Notes: generated by a model not told the origin, from the letters alone. A DNA stretch of 32,264 nucleotides from Eubacterium sp. (GCA_022511265.1 JAFLRX010000022.1:8606-40869), one strand, 5' to 3'. Counted from the stretch's first letter, positions 22,542 to 31,724 are shown. Program-made: numbers and translations.

Positions 22542-23885
22542 TTACTTATACAGCTCTTCTATCAGCCGGTCCATTTCTCCGCCGTTGTCGGCGGTCTTGT
22601 CGTTATAGCGTATATCTGAATAGGTCTCGGAAATTTTTTCGATATCACATTTACCCATATACAGCCGTGAGGCTTCGTCGGTCTGCTGTTCGACAGTGTA
22701 GGCGGGGGAAAGCTTTTTGCTGCGCTTTGCCATCCACATCAAAAACAACCGATAGCCTATTCGGTATTTCTCTGTCGGGTTCTGTTCTTTTTTGTAGCTT
22801 TTCAACAGCTCGGTCGGCGTGGTCTGTTCGATACGCTCTTTACGTATCGAGATAGTCTCATAATAATCGGTATATCCCTCGTCCTCGTATGTCTTTTCGT
22901 CCTGTGCGGACAGCCGCTTGAACAGCCTGCCTGCCATATATCTGAAAAATTCCGCTATCTTTTTTCTGAACACGATGATAAGCACCACCGCAACGATAAG
23001 CGCGAGATACAGCGTGACGTCAAAGCCGCTGCCACCGACAGATAGCAGCTCTCCCAGCCCGTCGGGCGTCTCATCGTCAGGTATCGGTGCGCTGTACATT
23101 TCAATGTTCATCAGCAGCGCGTCAATTATCTTTAACGTGGTCGTTGCTATCCAGTTCAGAAAATCCACGATTATATCCTTGCACAGCATAAGTAGAAGAA
23201 TAACCGAGCAGACAATTATTATCATACGCGCGTTGTGCGAGCGCAAGCCCCGCGGCACTATCAGGTTGATGTTTTTGCGGCGGTTTATCTGTGTCTCTAT
23301 GTTAGACTGGTTTATCAGCAGCACGGTTATCATCGCCATTATTATCAGCATAAAGGCGATAAGCGAGCGGCATGCCGACAACGCGTCGGAAAATGTTTGG
23401 TTATAATCCATCATCGCCTGCTGCATAGAGGCGAAGATATAGCATAAAAAGCTCTCCACCGCATAAACAGCCAGCCACTGAAAGGTGAACGTATCGGTAA
23501 AGCTTTTTTCGGTCAGCTTTCTGCCCGCCAGATACCACATCAGCACCGAGGGTAAAAACGACAGCACCGCCATAAAGGTAAACGTATTCGCCTTTGTCAG
23601 CCTGTCCGCAACAGACAGCCCGACCAGCGCAAGCACCTCTGCCATTACAGCACCGATAAATAGCAGTACCTTAGACAGGGCTATCTTTTTCGGCTTGGTC
23701 TGTTTTCTCTTGAACAGTTCGAGAAAATATCCGCCGAGCATCGGTATCCAGCAAAAACAGAAATATATCAGATATTTAAGCGGGAGAAATTGCTCGGTGC
23801 CCAGCACGTCAAACATTGACATCAGCGGCAGCGGAACTGCCAGCATAGCGATTATGGATACGACCTTCAAAATCTTGTTTCTCAT
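22542..23885 (-). CDS. Multi-pass membrane protein with DUF4129-like C-terminus
   Basis: 447 residues. There are about seven hydrophobic segments: one at the N-terminus, five in the first ~250 residues, and one near 295-315 (YLALIVAVVLIIVF). A charged cytoplasmic C-terminal domain of ~130 residues contains PTELLKSYKKEQNPTEKYRIGYRLFL, similar in place and character to DUF4129 tails found in transglutaminase/MoxR operons. It is the last gene of the operon, and its ATG overlaps the stop of the second DUF58 gene. No enzyme motif is visible. A scaffold or partner role for the operon's envelope function is inferred from context. Confidence 0.65.
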   Translation of the reverse strand: MRNKILKVVSIIAMLAVPLPLMSMFDVLGTEQFLPLKYLIYFCFCWIPMLGGYFLELFKRKQTKPKKIALSKVLLFIGAVMAEVLALVGLSVADRLTKANTFTFMAVLSFLPSVLMWYLAGRKLTEKSFTDTFTFQWLAVYAVESFLCYIFASMQQAMMDYNQTFSDALSACRSLIAFMLIIMAMITVLLINQSNIETQINRRKNINLIVPRGLRSHNARMIIIVCSVILLLMLCKDIIVDFLNWIATTTLKIIDALLMNIEMYSAPIPDDETPDGLGELLSVGGSGFDVTLYLALIVAVVLIIVFRKKIAEFFRYMAGRLFKRLSAQDEKTYEDEGYTDYYETISIRKERIEQTTPTELLKSYKKEQNPTEKYRIGYRLFLMWMAKRSKKLSPAYTVEQQTDEASRLYMGKCDIEKISETYSDIRYNDKTADNGGEMDRLIEELYK

Positions 23886-25015
23886 ACCGCACCCCCTTCC
23901 AGGTTGGTGCGAAACGCAAAGCGCGACACCGTAAGATAGTTATATCCCTCGGCGTCCTCAGTGCTGCCGCTGGTAAAGAACGCGACGTTCTTCCCGCCTG
24001 CGGTCAGCCTGTCCGCAAATTCTTTCATAGCGTCGTCTATGTAAGAGGAAATTATAATTATATCGGTGAATACACCGCAGTTTACGGTGCCAAGAAAATC
24101 CGAAAATTCCGTCGTGCAGGTGTCTGACAGCTCCGCCAGGCTTTTCAGCAGCGGCAGTGTCTCTTCCTCGCTGTGTAGTATGTCCGAGCAGCAGCTGCCA
24201 TTTCCGCCGCTGGCGGCGAATGCCGCGCTGCCGCCGCTGTGTATCGAATCTTCTACCAGCTTGACTGACAGCTTTATAAACGCCTCTAAGTCCCAAAAAT
24301 CCACGCAGGTTATGGGATAGACATTTCTTCTTTGCATATTCATCAGCACCAGTGTGTTGTTGGCGGTGGAATATTCGTTGCTGTATACGTACAGCGCGCC
24401 CTTTGATGCGGTATGCTTCCAATGTATGCGGCTCAGCGGCTCGCGTCCCGTGTATTCCTTTGCGCCCGCGATAAGAAACGGGTCCTCATTGATAAAACGT
24501 TTTACCGTGGTCTCGCCGATAGGCTCGGTAAAGGAAAGCACGGCGTCCTCTCCGTCGGATGCAGTGGGCAGCACCGTTACGGTGATATTTACATCTATAT
24601 GAAAGGTCTTTGTTATCAGCCCCAGTATATCTGTGGCGGTTATCACGGTGTTGTCGAATGAGAACACCCCGCGCTTTAGACATTTTATCCGCCTTACTCT
24701 GGTGCAGCGGCTTTTGGGTGACAAAGAGAAAACTCCGGGGATAAAGGTGTTTTCATTGCTTATTGTCTGGGCGGCGGAATCTTTCTTGAAAAACGCCAGC
24801 CACTTTGACGCCGAAAGCTCGGTCTTTATCCAGGGCAGGGCAACAAGCCGTCTGTTTTCGATTATCTCAGACAGCTCGATTATATCTCCCTCGTATACCG
24901 TGGTTTTATCTACCGTGGCGGCATAGTATATACCGCCCGAGGCGTATTTTGAGAAAACTATCGCCTCTGCGGCAATTACCGCCCCGATTATCAGTACAAT
25001 AGCAATAAGTTCCAT
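23882..25015 (-). CDS. DUF58 protein (second copy)
   Basis: 377 residues. The N-terminal membrane segment (LIAIVLIIGAVIAAEAIVF) is followed by a beta-rich region. The DUF58 motif lies near residue 195, AKEYTGREPLSRIHWKHTA, and is followed by a von Willebrand-like strand NNTLVLMNMQ. The usual GD of the motif is replaced by GREP. DUF58 proteins act as adaptors for MoxR ATPases. It starts immediately after the stop of the second moxR gene (TAA-ATG), so the two are surely coupled. It is diverged from the first DUF58 of the operon. Confidence 0.85.
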   Translation of the reverse strand: MELIAIVLIIGAVIAAEAIVFSKYASGGIYYAATVDKTTVYEGDIIELSEIIENRRLVALPWIKTELSASKWLAFFKKDSAAQTISNENTFIPGVFSLSPKSRCTRVRRIKCLKRGVFSFDNTVITATDILGLITKTFHIDVNITVTVLPTASDGEDAVLSFTEPIGETTVKRFINEDPFLIAGAKEYTGREPLSRIHWKHTASKGALYVYSNEYSTANNTLVLMNMQRRNVYPITCVDFWDLEAFIKLSVKLVEDSIHSGGSAAFAASGGNGSCCSDILHSEEETLPLLKSLAELSDTCTTEFSDFLGTVNCGVFTDIIIISSYIDDAMKEFADRLTAGGKNVAFFTSGSTEDAEGYNYLTVSRFAFRTNLEGGAV

Positions 25016-25963
25016 TTATACAATGTCTTCCGTGGGTACCGGCACCTGTTCTGAAAGCCTGCGTATTATCTCTTCCTTTGACGACGCGCTGTCACGCATA
25101 ACCGCCGAGCGGCAGATTATACGGTGGGTTGCCGTATACGGCAGCACGTATTTTACATCGTCGGGTGTGACGTGATTGCGTCCCCTCATCGCGGCGCGCG
25201 CCTGCGCCGTTTTCTTTATCGCGATAAGACCTCTTGTGCTGAGACCCAGCTTTATATCCGACGAATTTCTTGACGCAATGCCTATCTCGGTGATATATTC
25301 TCTCACCGCCTTGTTGACGGTGATGCCGTCAACCGCGGCGGACATCTCGATAAGTTCGGCAGTGTCGGTCACCGGCTGTAAATCATTTACGGGGTGCGCC
25401 GCCTTTACGTTGTCAAGTACGTCTACCTCTGCCTGCTTTTCAGCATAGCCGAGACTTAGCTTTATCAGAAATCTGTCCAGCTGCGCCTCAGGCAGGGGAT
25501 AGGTGCCCTGCGTCTCTATAGGATTCTGGGTCGCTATTACGGTGAACGGCTTTGGCAATATATACCGTCTGCCGTCCACGGTGGTCTGTTTTTCCTCCAT
25601 ACATTCAAGCAGTGCGGACTGCGTCCTCGGTGTGGCACGGTTTATCTCGTCTGCAAGCAGAATGTTAGCAAATATAGGTCCCGCACGGAAAACAAATTCC
25701 TGCTTTTTCATATCGAAAAAGTGTATGCCGGTAATGTCCGACGGTAAAAGGTCGGGGGTGAACTGTATGCGGCTGAACTTTCCGTTCACACTTTTGGCGA
25801 ATGCCTTTGCCAGCACCGTCTTACCGGTGCCGGGTACGTCCTCCAGCAGCACGTTGCCGCCTGCGAGGACTGCCATCAGCACAAGGTCTATCACCTCATC
25901 CTTACCCTTTATTACCTTTGAGATGTTATTGCGCAGCTTGCCTGCATATTCCTGTACGGTCAT
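25016..25963 (-). CDS. MoxR-family AAA+ ATPase (second copy)
   Basis: 315 residues. Walker A is EDVPGTGKT (about 42-50), Walker B is LLADEINRATPRTQSALLE (the family hallmark), and sensor 1 is VIATQNPIETQGTYPLPEAQ. The C-terminal lid has LSTRG where GASPR is more usual. MoxR ATPases remodel or activate partner proteins through a DUF58 or vWA adaptor. AAAGGAG precedes the ATG. It lies 30 bp after the transglutaminase gene and before the second DUF58 gene. Confidence 0.93.
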   Translation of the reverse strand: MTVQEYAGKLRNNISKVIKGKDEVIDLVLMAVLAGGNVLLEDVPGTGKTVLAKAFAKSVNGKFSRIQFTPDLLPSDITGIHFFDMKKQEFVFRAGPIFANILLADEINRATPRTQSALLECMEEKQTTVDGRRYILPKPFTVIATQNPIETQGTYPLPEAQLDRFLIKLSLGYAEKQAEVDVLDNVKAAHPVNDLQPVTDTAELIEMSAAVDGITVNKAVREYITEIGIASRNSSDIKLGLSTRGLIAIKKTAQARAAMRGRNHVTPDDVKYVLPYTATHRIICRSAVMRDSASSKEEIIRRLSEQVPVPTEDIV

Positions 25964-25993
25964 TTTGCTCTCCTTTGACTTTATATTATACGG

Positions 25994-28768
25994 TTACAGT
26001 GTTAACTTCAGATAGAACTTCTTAAATCTGCCCGCAGAGTCCATTACCAGTCGGTACAGCATTTCGGTGTATTTCAGAATATGCTCTCTGTCCTCTTCTG
26101 TCACCAGGTTTTCGGAAAACTCGGATTTTTCAATTATCTCCATTATCTGATAAAGGTTATCCTGCATACCGCTTACTTTCATAAGTTCGTCAATGCGCAC
26201 GGCATATTCCATAGGCAGTTCGCTGCCCTGCGGGGCAAGGTCGGTAATGCTGAACAGCTTCATGATAAAGCCGTACATTTCCTTTACCGCTGCGGCGGGC
26301 GCTGCTTTTCCGTAGCGGATAAAGCGCCGCTTTTCTTTCTTATCCAGATGCAGGAAGAATATATGCACCCCGATTATCGTAAGCGCGCCCGCCAGCAATA
26401 CAAGCAGCATAAGTATCAGCGTGGGGTTGAACCATATCCAGCCGCCCTGTTCGTCCTCCGTGCCTCCGCCGTTTCCGCCGTTTCCACCGCTGTTAGGTCC
26501 GCTCTCGGGCGGGGTGCTTTCCTGTCCGGGGGTGGTGGCTGCGGTGGTCGTGGTGGTCGGCGCGGTGGTACGCGGAGGTGTCGTCCTCACGGTAGTGGTG
26601 GTTGTGGTGGTGACAGGCGGGGGAGTCGTGGTCGGGGGCGTCAGTATGTCTCCGCCGCCTCCGTTATAGCCGCTGCCGGTTGGGTCGAACATCATCCAGC
26701 CGATGTTGGGGAAGTATGCCTCTACCCACGCGTGCAGGTTGTTTTCAAGTACGATGCTTTCATACGCGCCGCTGTCTCTGTCATATTCTCCCGCAGGCAC
26801 TGAAAAGCCTGTGATATATCTTGCGGGTATGCCGTGTTCTCTCAGTGCAAGCACCATCGCGCTGGCGTACATCGCGCAGTGTCCCTGCCGCGTCTCAAAC
26901 AGGAAATTGCCCAGCATCGTATTGCCGCCGTCTTTGTTGTCAACGGTCAGCGAATATGTGTAGTTGTTTTTCAGATATTCACACAGCTTGTCAGCGTATG
27001 CGTAATCCGAAAGCTCGAAATGTATATCATCCTGAAATTCGCTGTTCAGTCTGCGGATATTTTCCAACTCGTTAGCGGGTACATCCATATAGAACTGCTT
27101 GACGTACTCGTCATAAGCCTTTTTATCTTTCAGATATTGCTCGATTTCTCGGTCGGTATATCCCATGCTGCGCATAGCGGTACGAAGGCTGTAGCTGTCG
27201 GGGGTGTAGGAATACGCCAACGCCATAAGACCGCCGCCGGCGGGAACAATGAAATCGCTTTCATAGCGATCCATCCAGTTTTTACTGTCGGCTATACGCA
27301 GCACACTGTCTCCGTAAAAAGAGAACTTGTCCTCGTTGTTTTGCAGATAATTGCCGTTAGCGGGCATATAAGGCTTGAAAACAATATTGGTATTTTTAAG
27401 ATAGGTCACCCTTGAATAACGGTAATCCAGCAAAGACTTTGAAAGATCGTAAGAGCTGTAATCATAGAACGGATTATATGACACAGCCATGGTGTACGCG
27501 TATTCATCATCTTTCAGAAATTCGGGGTCGAAGTAGTCGTTCACCCTTAACGCCATTGCAAAGATAGGCATTATATCATCATTGCTGAAGCTTTCGCTGA
27601 TCTCTGTATTGCCGGATATATATGTATTGCGGGCTGTCAGCCGCTGTATGCTTTCCCAGCTTGAGCCGTTAAAGTTGACACCGATATCACCCGTAAGATA
27701 CAGGGGTTTCGGGCTGTTGGTATACACCTTCAGTATCTGCTCGGTACCGCCGTTCGGCGGGGCGTTTAGCTCGATACGATTGTTTATAAAGAAGTTGTCG
27801 GACGCGAAATATCCGCTGAATATTCCGTTCACGTCGCCGCCGAAGGAGAGCGAGAAGAACTCTCCCACATCGTTGGCAAGCTCTACAACATAATTTATAA
27901 CATCTTTAACGTCAAGATATGTACCGTCGGGGAAAGGATGCTGTACGCCCAGCGCCACCGCGAGCGCAAGCACCGCCGAAAGCACGCCTGTCAGACAGTT
28001 GCGCCCATGCTGGGTTATGTTGCGATAGGCTTTTTCTATAACGCTTTGCCTATCCTCTTCCGAGATTTTTTCGCGCCTTTTGCCGAACAGCTTTTCGTGT
28101 CCTGCCATTATCGTGTTTGAGGATGCGATTGAATACATCCCCACAAATGCCGTCAGTATCACCAGCAGATAGGGGGTATAATCGGCATGCTCCGCAACAA
28201 AGGCAGGCGCGTACAGCGCCGATATAAAGGCGAGCAGTACAGGCACGCTGAACTTTTTATAACAGCACAGCGTCACTATCAACGCGATAAATCCCGCGAC
28301 TATCAGCATAGCAAGGTTTTTGCCCGCGATATAGTCCTGCGTCTGGGTAAGAAACGCATAGCTGTCCGACGGCACATACTGTAATGTGGACATCAGACGG
28401 CTGTCCAGCTGGATAAGCAGGTGATCCCTCAGCACGCAGAGTGCCTCTCCCACCCGGTCGCGCCCCAGCAAAAAGAGATTTCCCACTATCAGAACTATTG
28501 CGGGGATAACGTATCTTTTTCGTATAAGAGTAAGCAGGGTGAAAAACACTGTGACAAACAGCAGAGTTTGCTCCACGGCGGTGCTGACCCCATAAGGAAT
28601 CCTGTAAATCGTTGTAAAATTCATCAGGATTCCGAATGTGAACAAATATGTAAATATCAGCTTTACTGCAAGTATCAGCAGAGGGTTTTCATCTTTTTTG
28701 CCGGTGTTGCCGATAAGTATCGTAGGCTTGACCGCCTCTGCCTTGACCTTCTTCTCTTTTTTCTTCAA
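25994..28768 (-). CDS. Membrane transglutaminase-like protein (TgpA-like)
   Basis: 924 residues. Six to seven N-terminal membrane segments lead to a large extracellular region with a transglutaminase-like papain fold. The catalytic triad is visible as Cys631 (RQGHCAMY), His679 (NLHAWVEA) and Asp695 (MFDPTGS). A Thr/Pro-rich then Gly-rich linker (about 703-775) spans to a last membrane helix (about 778-805) and a cytoplasmic DUF4129-like tail. Translation must begin at TTG (28768); there is no in-frame ATG before the first membrane segment and the ribosome site is weak. This protein type is regularly encoded with MoxR and DUF58 genes. The substrate is unknown; peptide or envelope crosslinking or hydrolysis is possible. 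Confidence 0.9.
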   Translation of the reverse strand: MKKKEKKVKAEAVKPTILIGNTGKKDENPLLILAVKLIFTYLFTFGILMNFTTIYRIPYGVSTAVEQTLLFVTVFFTLLTLIRKRYVIPAIVLIVGNLFLLGRDRVGEALCVLRDHLLIQLDSRLMSTLQYVPSDSYAFLTQTQDYIAGKNLAMLIVAGFIALIVTLCCYKKFSVPVLLAFISALYAPAFVAEHADYTPYLLVILTAFVGMYSIASSNTIMAGHEKLFGKRREKISEEDRQSVIEKAYRNITQHGRNCLTGVLSAVLALAVALGVQHPFPDGTYLDVKDVINYVVELANDVGEFFSLSFGGDVNGIFSGYFASDNFFINNRIELNAPPNGGTEQILKVYTNSPKPLYLTGDIGVNFNGSSWESIQRLTARNTYISGNTEISESFSNDDIMPIFAMALRVNDYFDPEFLKDDEYAYTMAVSYNPFYDYSSYDLSKSLLDYRYSRVTYLKNTNIVFKPYMPANGNYLQNNEDKFSFYGDSVLRIADSKNWMDRYESDFIVPAGGGLMALAYSYTPDSYSLRTAMRSMGYTDREIEQYLKDKKAYDEYVKQFYMDVPANELENIRRLNSEFQDDIHFELSDYAYADKLCEYLKNNYTYSLTVDNKDGGNTMLGNFLFETRQGHCAMYASAMVLALREHGIPARYITGFSVPAGEYDRDSGAYESIVLENNLHAWVEAYFPNIGWMMFDPTGSGYNGGGGDILTPPTTTPPPVTTTTTTTVRTTPPRTTAPTTTTTAATTPGQESTPPESGPNSGGNGGNGGGTEDEQGGWIWFNPTLILMLLVLLAGALTIIGVHIFFLHLDKKEKRRFIRYGKAAPAAAVKEMYGFIMKLFSITDLAPQGSELPMEYAVRIDELMKVSGMQDNLYQIMEIIEKSEFSENLVTEEDREHILKYTEMLYRLVMDSAGRFKKFYLKLTL

Positions 28769-28804
28769 TGTATGACCATGCTTTCTTCGTTTGTTATATT
28801 TGAT

Positions 28805-30028
28805 TTATTTGCTGTATTGTGCTATTTCTTGATTTAATGATGCCTCGATGTCTTCTTTGTCTATCTTCCACAGCTCGGTGCGGCTGAGTCCCGATATCGT
28901 CTCGGCCAGCTCTTCCTGCTGCTCGGACTGCATTGATGAGTTGATAAGCAGTATCTTTATCCGTTTATTGTAAAACAGCTCTATCTCGCCCATTTTCTTT
29001 ATAAAATCAGTCCGTATCTGAGAGGTGATAAAGTACACGTCACCAGCGTCGGACGGTATCTCCGTGCAGCTTTGCGCGGTGTCCTCCGGCAGGAATATCT
29101 CAGTCTGTCGCGGCAATGCGCTCATAATATCGTAAAGGGACAAATACCCCTCTTCATCGTCTACCATCAGGCTGTCGCAGGATTTATTCACCGAGGAATA
29201 CCATAAATTCAGGCAAGAACGCTTTTCCCCGATAAGCGAGAAGTTAAGCGCCAGCATTATTTCCATAATGCAGTCGGCTGCCTCCGCGTTGTCCTCTTCA
29301 AACGGGAAATATCCGTTCATATCCGCGAGTATTATCGAGGTGCCGCCCGCGCTGCGCTCATACTGTTTTACCATCAGCTTGTCCAGCTTTGCCGACATCT
29401 TCCAGTGTATGTGCTTTACCGAGTCCTCCGGCTGATAATCCCTGACATTGACGAAAGTGTTCTTGATAAGGGCAAAGCGGTTGACCGACGCGGTCTCGCT
29501 GTCGTTTTCATCGTCGGACAGTATGGGCTCTATCAGCAGCTTGCGCGGCAGTACTGTAAAGTCCTCTATACGGTTTACTTTCTTTTTCAGTGCGAAGATT
29601 TTTAAGAAGTCGTATATTATCATCTTTTCGACGCCTGCCGGATAAACGCCCCTCAGCTTTATCGGGGAGGTGAAATTCACCGTAACCGACGAGCAGGGCG
29701 GGACGGTCATAAGTATATTAAGATACTCAAATGTGTTTTTCGGTTTAAACGGCATGGTGCAAAGCATCCCGCCGGGGGATACAGGCATAATGAAACGGTT
29801 GGTAAGCTTTACCGTTATCAATGTCGGTTCGTTTTTCTTTACCGTGTTGGTTTTATATATCACGCTTACCTTCAGCAGCAGCTTTGTGATAAACGCCAGT
29901 ATAAACGAAAGCGCCGGCAGAAACAGCGTAAACAAGAACAAGACCGTTGTCAGCTTGCTTTTATAAGCAAACAGCAGGACCGTGCAGATAATAAAGATTA
30001 TAAGATAAATTATCCTGTACTTTTTCAT
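28805..30028 (-). CDS. DUF58 protein (first copy)
   Basis: 407 residues. Two hydrophobic stretches at the N-terminus (IIYLIIFIICTVLLF and a second) precede a beta-rich part. The DUF58 motif VRDYQPEDSVKHIHWKMSAK is near residue 200, followed by SIILADMNG of the vWA-like fold. The motif keeps the conserved Y-Q-P, Ser, IHWK and Ser-Ala-x positions. AAGGAATAATAA lies before the ATG, and the MoxR gene upstream ends four bases earlier. It is likely the adaptor of the first MoxR. Confidence 0.87.
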   Translation of the reverse strand: MKKYRIIYLIIFIICTVLLFAYKSKLTTVLFLFTLFLPALSFILAFITKLLLKVSVIYKTNTVKKNEPTLITVKLTNRFIMPVSPGGMLCTMPFKPKNTFEYLNILMTVPPCSSVTVNFTSPIKLRGVYPAGVEKMIIYDFLKIFALKKKVNRIEDFTVLPRKLLIEPILSDDENDSETASVNRFALIKNTFVNVRDYQPEDSVKHIHWKMSAKLDKLMVKQYERSAGGTSIILADMNGYFPFEEDNAEAADCIMEIMLALNFSLIGEKRSCLNLWYSSVNKSCDSLMVDDEEGYLSLYDIMSALPRQTEIFLPEDTAQSCTEIPSDAGDVYFITSQIRTDFIKKMGEIELFYNKRIKILLINSSMQSEQQEELAETISGLSRTELWKIDKEDIEASLNQEIAQYSK

Positions 30029-30031
30029 TTA

Positions 30032-31000
30032 TTATTCCTTGACGTCACCCTTGAACGGGGGCTTTACCGATTTCATTATCTCGCCTATGACATAATTCAC
30101 ATCTATGCGCTTTACCTTTGCCTCTTGGGTGAGATGTATCCGGTGCGGCAGTACATAATATGCCATATTGCCTACATCCTCGGGTGTGACATAGTTTCTG
30201 CCGTTCATAAACGCGCAGCTCTGGCTCGCTCTCATCAGCGCCAGCGAGGCACGCGGGCTGGCGCCCAGCGCACAGAACGGATGCTTTCTGGTAGAGGATA
30301 CGATATCCACCATATATTTATATATCGCGGGGTCGATATGAGTTGATTTTACCGTCTCTATGCACTCCGTGATATCCTCCGCGCTGCATACCGGCTCTAC
30401 ATTGTCCAGCGGGTTACTTTCTTTTCTGTTATAGAGTATCAGCATCTCGTCCTTTGCAGACGGATAGCCGACGGATATTTTTATCAGGAAACGGTCCAGC
30501 TGCGCCTCCGGCAGGGGATATGTACCGACATAGCCGAACTCATTCTCGGTGGCTATTACCATAAACGGCTGGGGCAGCTTGTGTTCCGAACCGTCAACGG
30601 TTACGCGGTGCTCTTCCATCGCCTCCAGCAGTGCTGACTGAGTTTTCGGCGAGGTGCGGTTTATCTCGTCCGCGATGAATATGTTGGTCATTATAAGACC
30701 CGACCGATATTCAAACCGCTCTGCCTGCTTGCTGTACATGGTAAATCCCGTTATATCCGACGCCATTACGTCCGGGGTGAACTGTACACGCTTGCATTTC
30801 AGCGAGGTCGCCTTTGACAGGGCGGTCGCCAGCGTGGTCTTACCGGTGCCGGGCACGTCCTCGATAAGCACGTGACCTCCTGAGATAAGTGCCATAATAA
30901 GCAGCTTGATTACGTTGGTTTTGCCCACGATGACTTTTTCGACCTCTGAGCAAAGTCTGCCGATCATTTCATATTGTCTTTCGATGTTGTTGTTTTCCAT
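30032..31000 (-). CDS. MoxR-family AAA+ ATPase (first copy)
   Basis: 322 residues. Walker A is EDVPGTGKTTLA and Walker B is FIADEINRTSPKTQSALLEAMEE. The lid carries GASPRASLALMRASQ, the canonical form. Sensor 1 is ATENEFGYVGTYPLPEAQ, where most MoxR proteins have ATQNPIE. The ATG at 31000 has AAGGA eight bases upstream; an in-frame ATG at 31042 lacks one. It is first in the six-gene operon, behind its own promoter. It pairs with the DUF58 gene directly downstream. Confidence 0.93.
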   Translation of the reverse strand: MENNNIERQYEMIGRLCSEVEKVIVGKTNVIKLLIMALISGGHVLIEDVPGTGKTTLATALSKATSLKCKRVQFTPDVMASDITGFTMYSKQAERFEYRSGLIMTNIFIADEINRTSPKTQSALLEAMEEHRVTVDGSEHKLPQPFMVIATENEFGYVGTYPLPEAQLDRFLIKISVGYPSAKDEMLILYNRKESNPLDNVEPVCSAEDITECIETVKSTHIDPAIYKYMVDIVSSTRKHPFCALGASPRASLALMRASQSCAFMNGRNYVTPEDVGNMAYYVLPHRIHLTQEAKVKRIDVNYVIGEIMKSVKPPFKGDVKE

Positions 31001-31050
31001 TTTTTGTATCCTTAAATTTTGAATTTTTGCTGAAATCAGCATACGTATTT

Positions 31051-31079
31051 ATTATACCAAATTACCCGGAAAAAATCAA
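31051..31079 (-). promoter_or_regulatory. Sigma-A promoter of the MoxR/transglutaminase operon
   Basis: On the - strand TTGATT (31074-31079) and TATAAT (31051-31056) are 17 bp apart. They lie 50-80 bases before the ATG of the first moxR gene. Confidence 0.8.
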
Positions 31080-31102
31080 CCCGGATTTACTAAAAAATTC
31101 AC

Positions 31103-31120
31103 AAAAATGTTTACATTTTT
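31103..31120. promoter_or_regulatory. Operator-like inverted repeat between divergent promoters
   Basis: AAAAATGT-TT-ACATTTTT is a perfect 8-bp inverted repeat. It lies 23 bp upstream of the -35 of the MoxR operon and 13 bp upstream of the -35 of the YkgJ-type gene. Its position suits a shared regulator, but no cognate factor is encoded nearby. Confidence 0.4.
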
Positions 31121-31133
31121 ACGATGCCTTGAC

Positions 31134-31162
31134 TTGCAATGCCGCCGATAATGTGGTACAAT
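31134..31162 (+). promoter_or_regulatory. Sigma-A promoter of the YkgJ-type gene
   Basis: TTGCAA (31134-31139) and TACAAT (31157-31162) have 17-bp spacing and lie 29 bases before the ATG. Confidence 0.65.
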
Positions 31163-31190
31163 ATTATCAGATAAATTTGGAGGGAAAAGT

Positions 31191-31679
31191 ATGCTTAAAA
31201 AAATTCTTTCCCCGTCCTCTTGTGCGCAGTGCAGGGTCTGCTGCGTATTTGACAGGGAAGACGTCTGGGAGATACCCACAGTGTCGGACGAGCTTAAAGA
31301 ATATATATTAAACAACATAGACAGTGCCGCAGTGTTTGACGAGAAGGACGGCAAGCGCACATTTCATATGACCTTTACCGACGGTGAGGAACTATCTAAC
31401 TGCCCGATGCTTACCGAACGGGGCTGCATGCTGGGTGATAACAAGCCGTTCGACTGCCGTGTATGGCCGTTTCGTATTATGCGTCTGGACGACAAGCTGT
31501 TGGGGATAACTGTGTCGCCCGTATGTGAGACAGTCTCCGCGATGCCTCTGGCAAGGCTGAGCGAATTTTTGCTGGGCGACGGACTGGCGGACAAGATGTT
31601 TGCCTACGCCAAAGAAAATCCTTATATAATCAAGCCGTATATCGAAAATTATCCTGTTTTGAGCATAAAAGAGGGTTAA
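31191..31679 (+). CDS. YkgJ-family cysteine cluster protein
   Basis: 162 residues with the CxxC-x-x-C(C) arrangement of the YkgJ (CxxCxxCC) family. CAQCRVCC is at about residues 11-18, CPMLTERGC-(M)LG in the middle, DCRVWPFRI after it, and a later cysteine in SPVCE. These cysteines probably hold an Fe-S cluster or zinc. TTGGAGGG lies just before the ATG. It stands alone between a divergent promoter and a terminator. The biochemical role of this family is not established. Confidence 0.85.
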   Translation: MLKKILSPSSCAQCRVCCVFDREDVWEIPTVSDELKEYILNNIDSAAVFDEKDGKRTFHMTFTDGEELSNCPMLTERGCMLGDNKPFDCRVWPFRIMRLDDKLLGITVSPVCETVSAMPLARLSEFLLGDGLADKMFAYAKENPYIIKPYIENYPVLSIKEG

Positions 31680-31687
31680 TAACGCAT

Positions 31688-31723
31688 AAAAATTCGCCGC
31701 CGCATATGCGGCAGCGAATTTTT
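31688..31723. terminator. Bidirectional terminator
   Basis: The 18-bp arms AAAAATTCGCCGCCGCAT and ATGCGGCAGCGAATTTTT pair with one mismatch, and T-runs fall on both strands. It lies between the convergent YkgJ-type and DUF378 genes. Confidence 0.85.
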
Positions 31724-31724
31724 G

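Noticed and set aside
26450-26660. Possible DNA-level satellite in the GGTGGTC-rich region
   Set aside because: It is explained by the Thr/Pro- and Gly-rich linker of the transglutaminase protein on the opposite strand.
31132-31162. TTGACT at 31132 as the -35 for TACAAT
   Set aside because: The spacing would be about 19-21 bp. The overlapping TTGCAA gives exactly 17.
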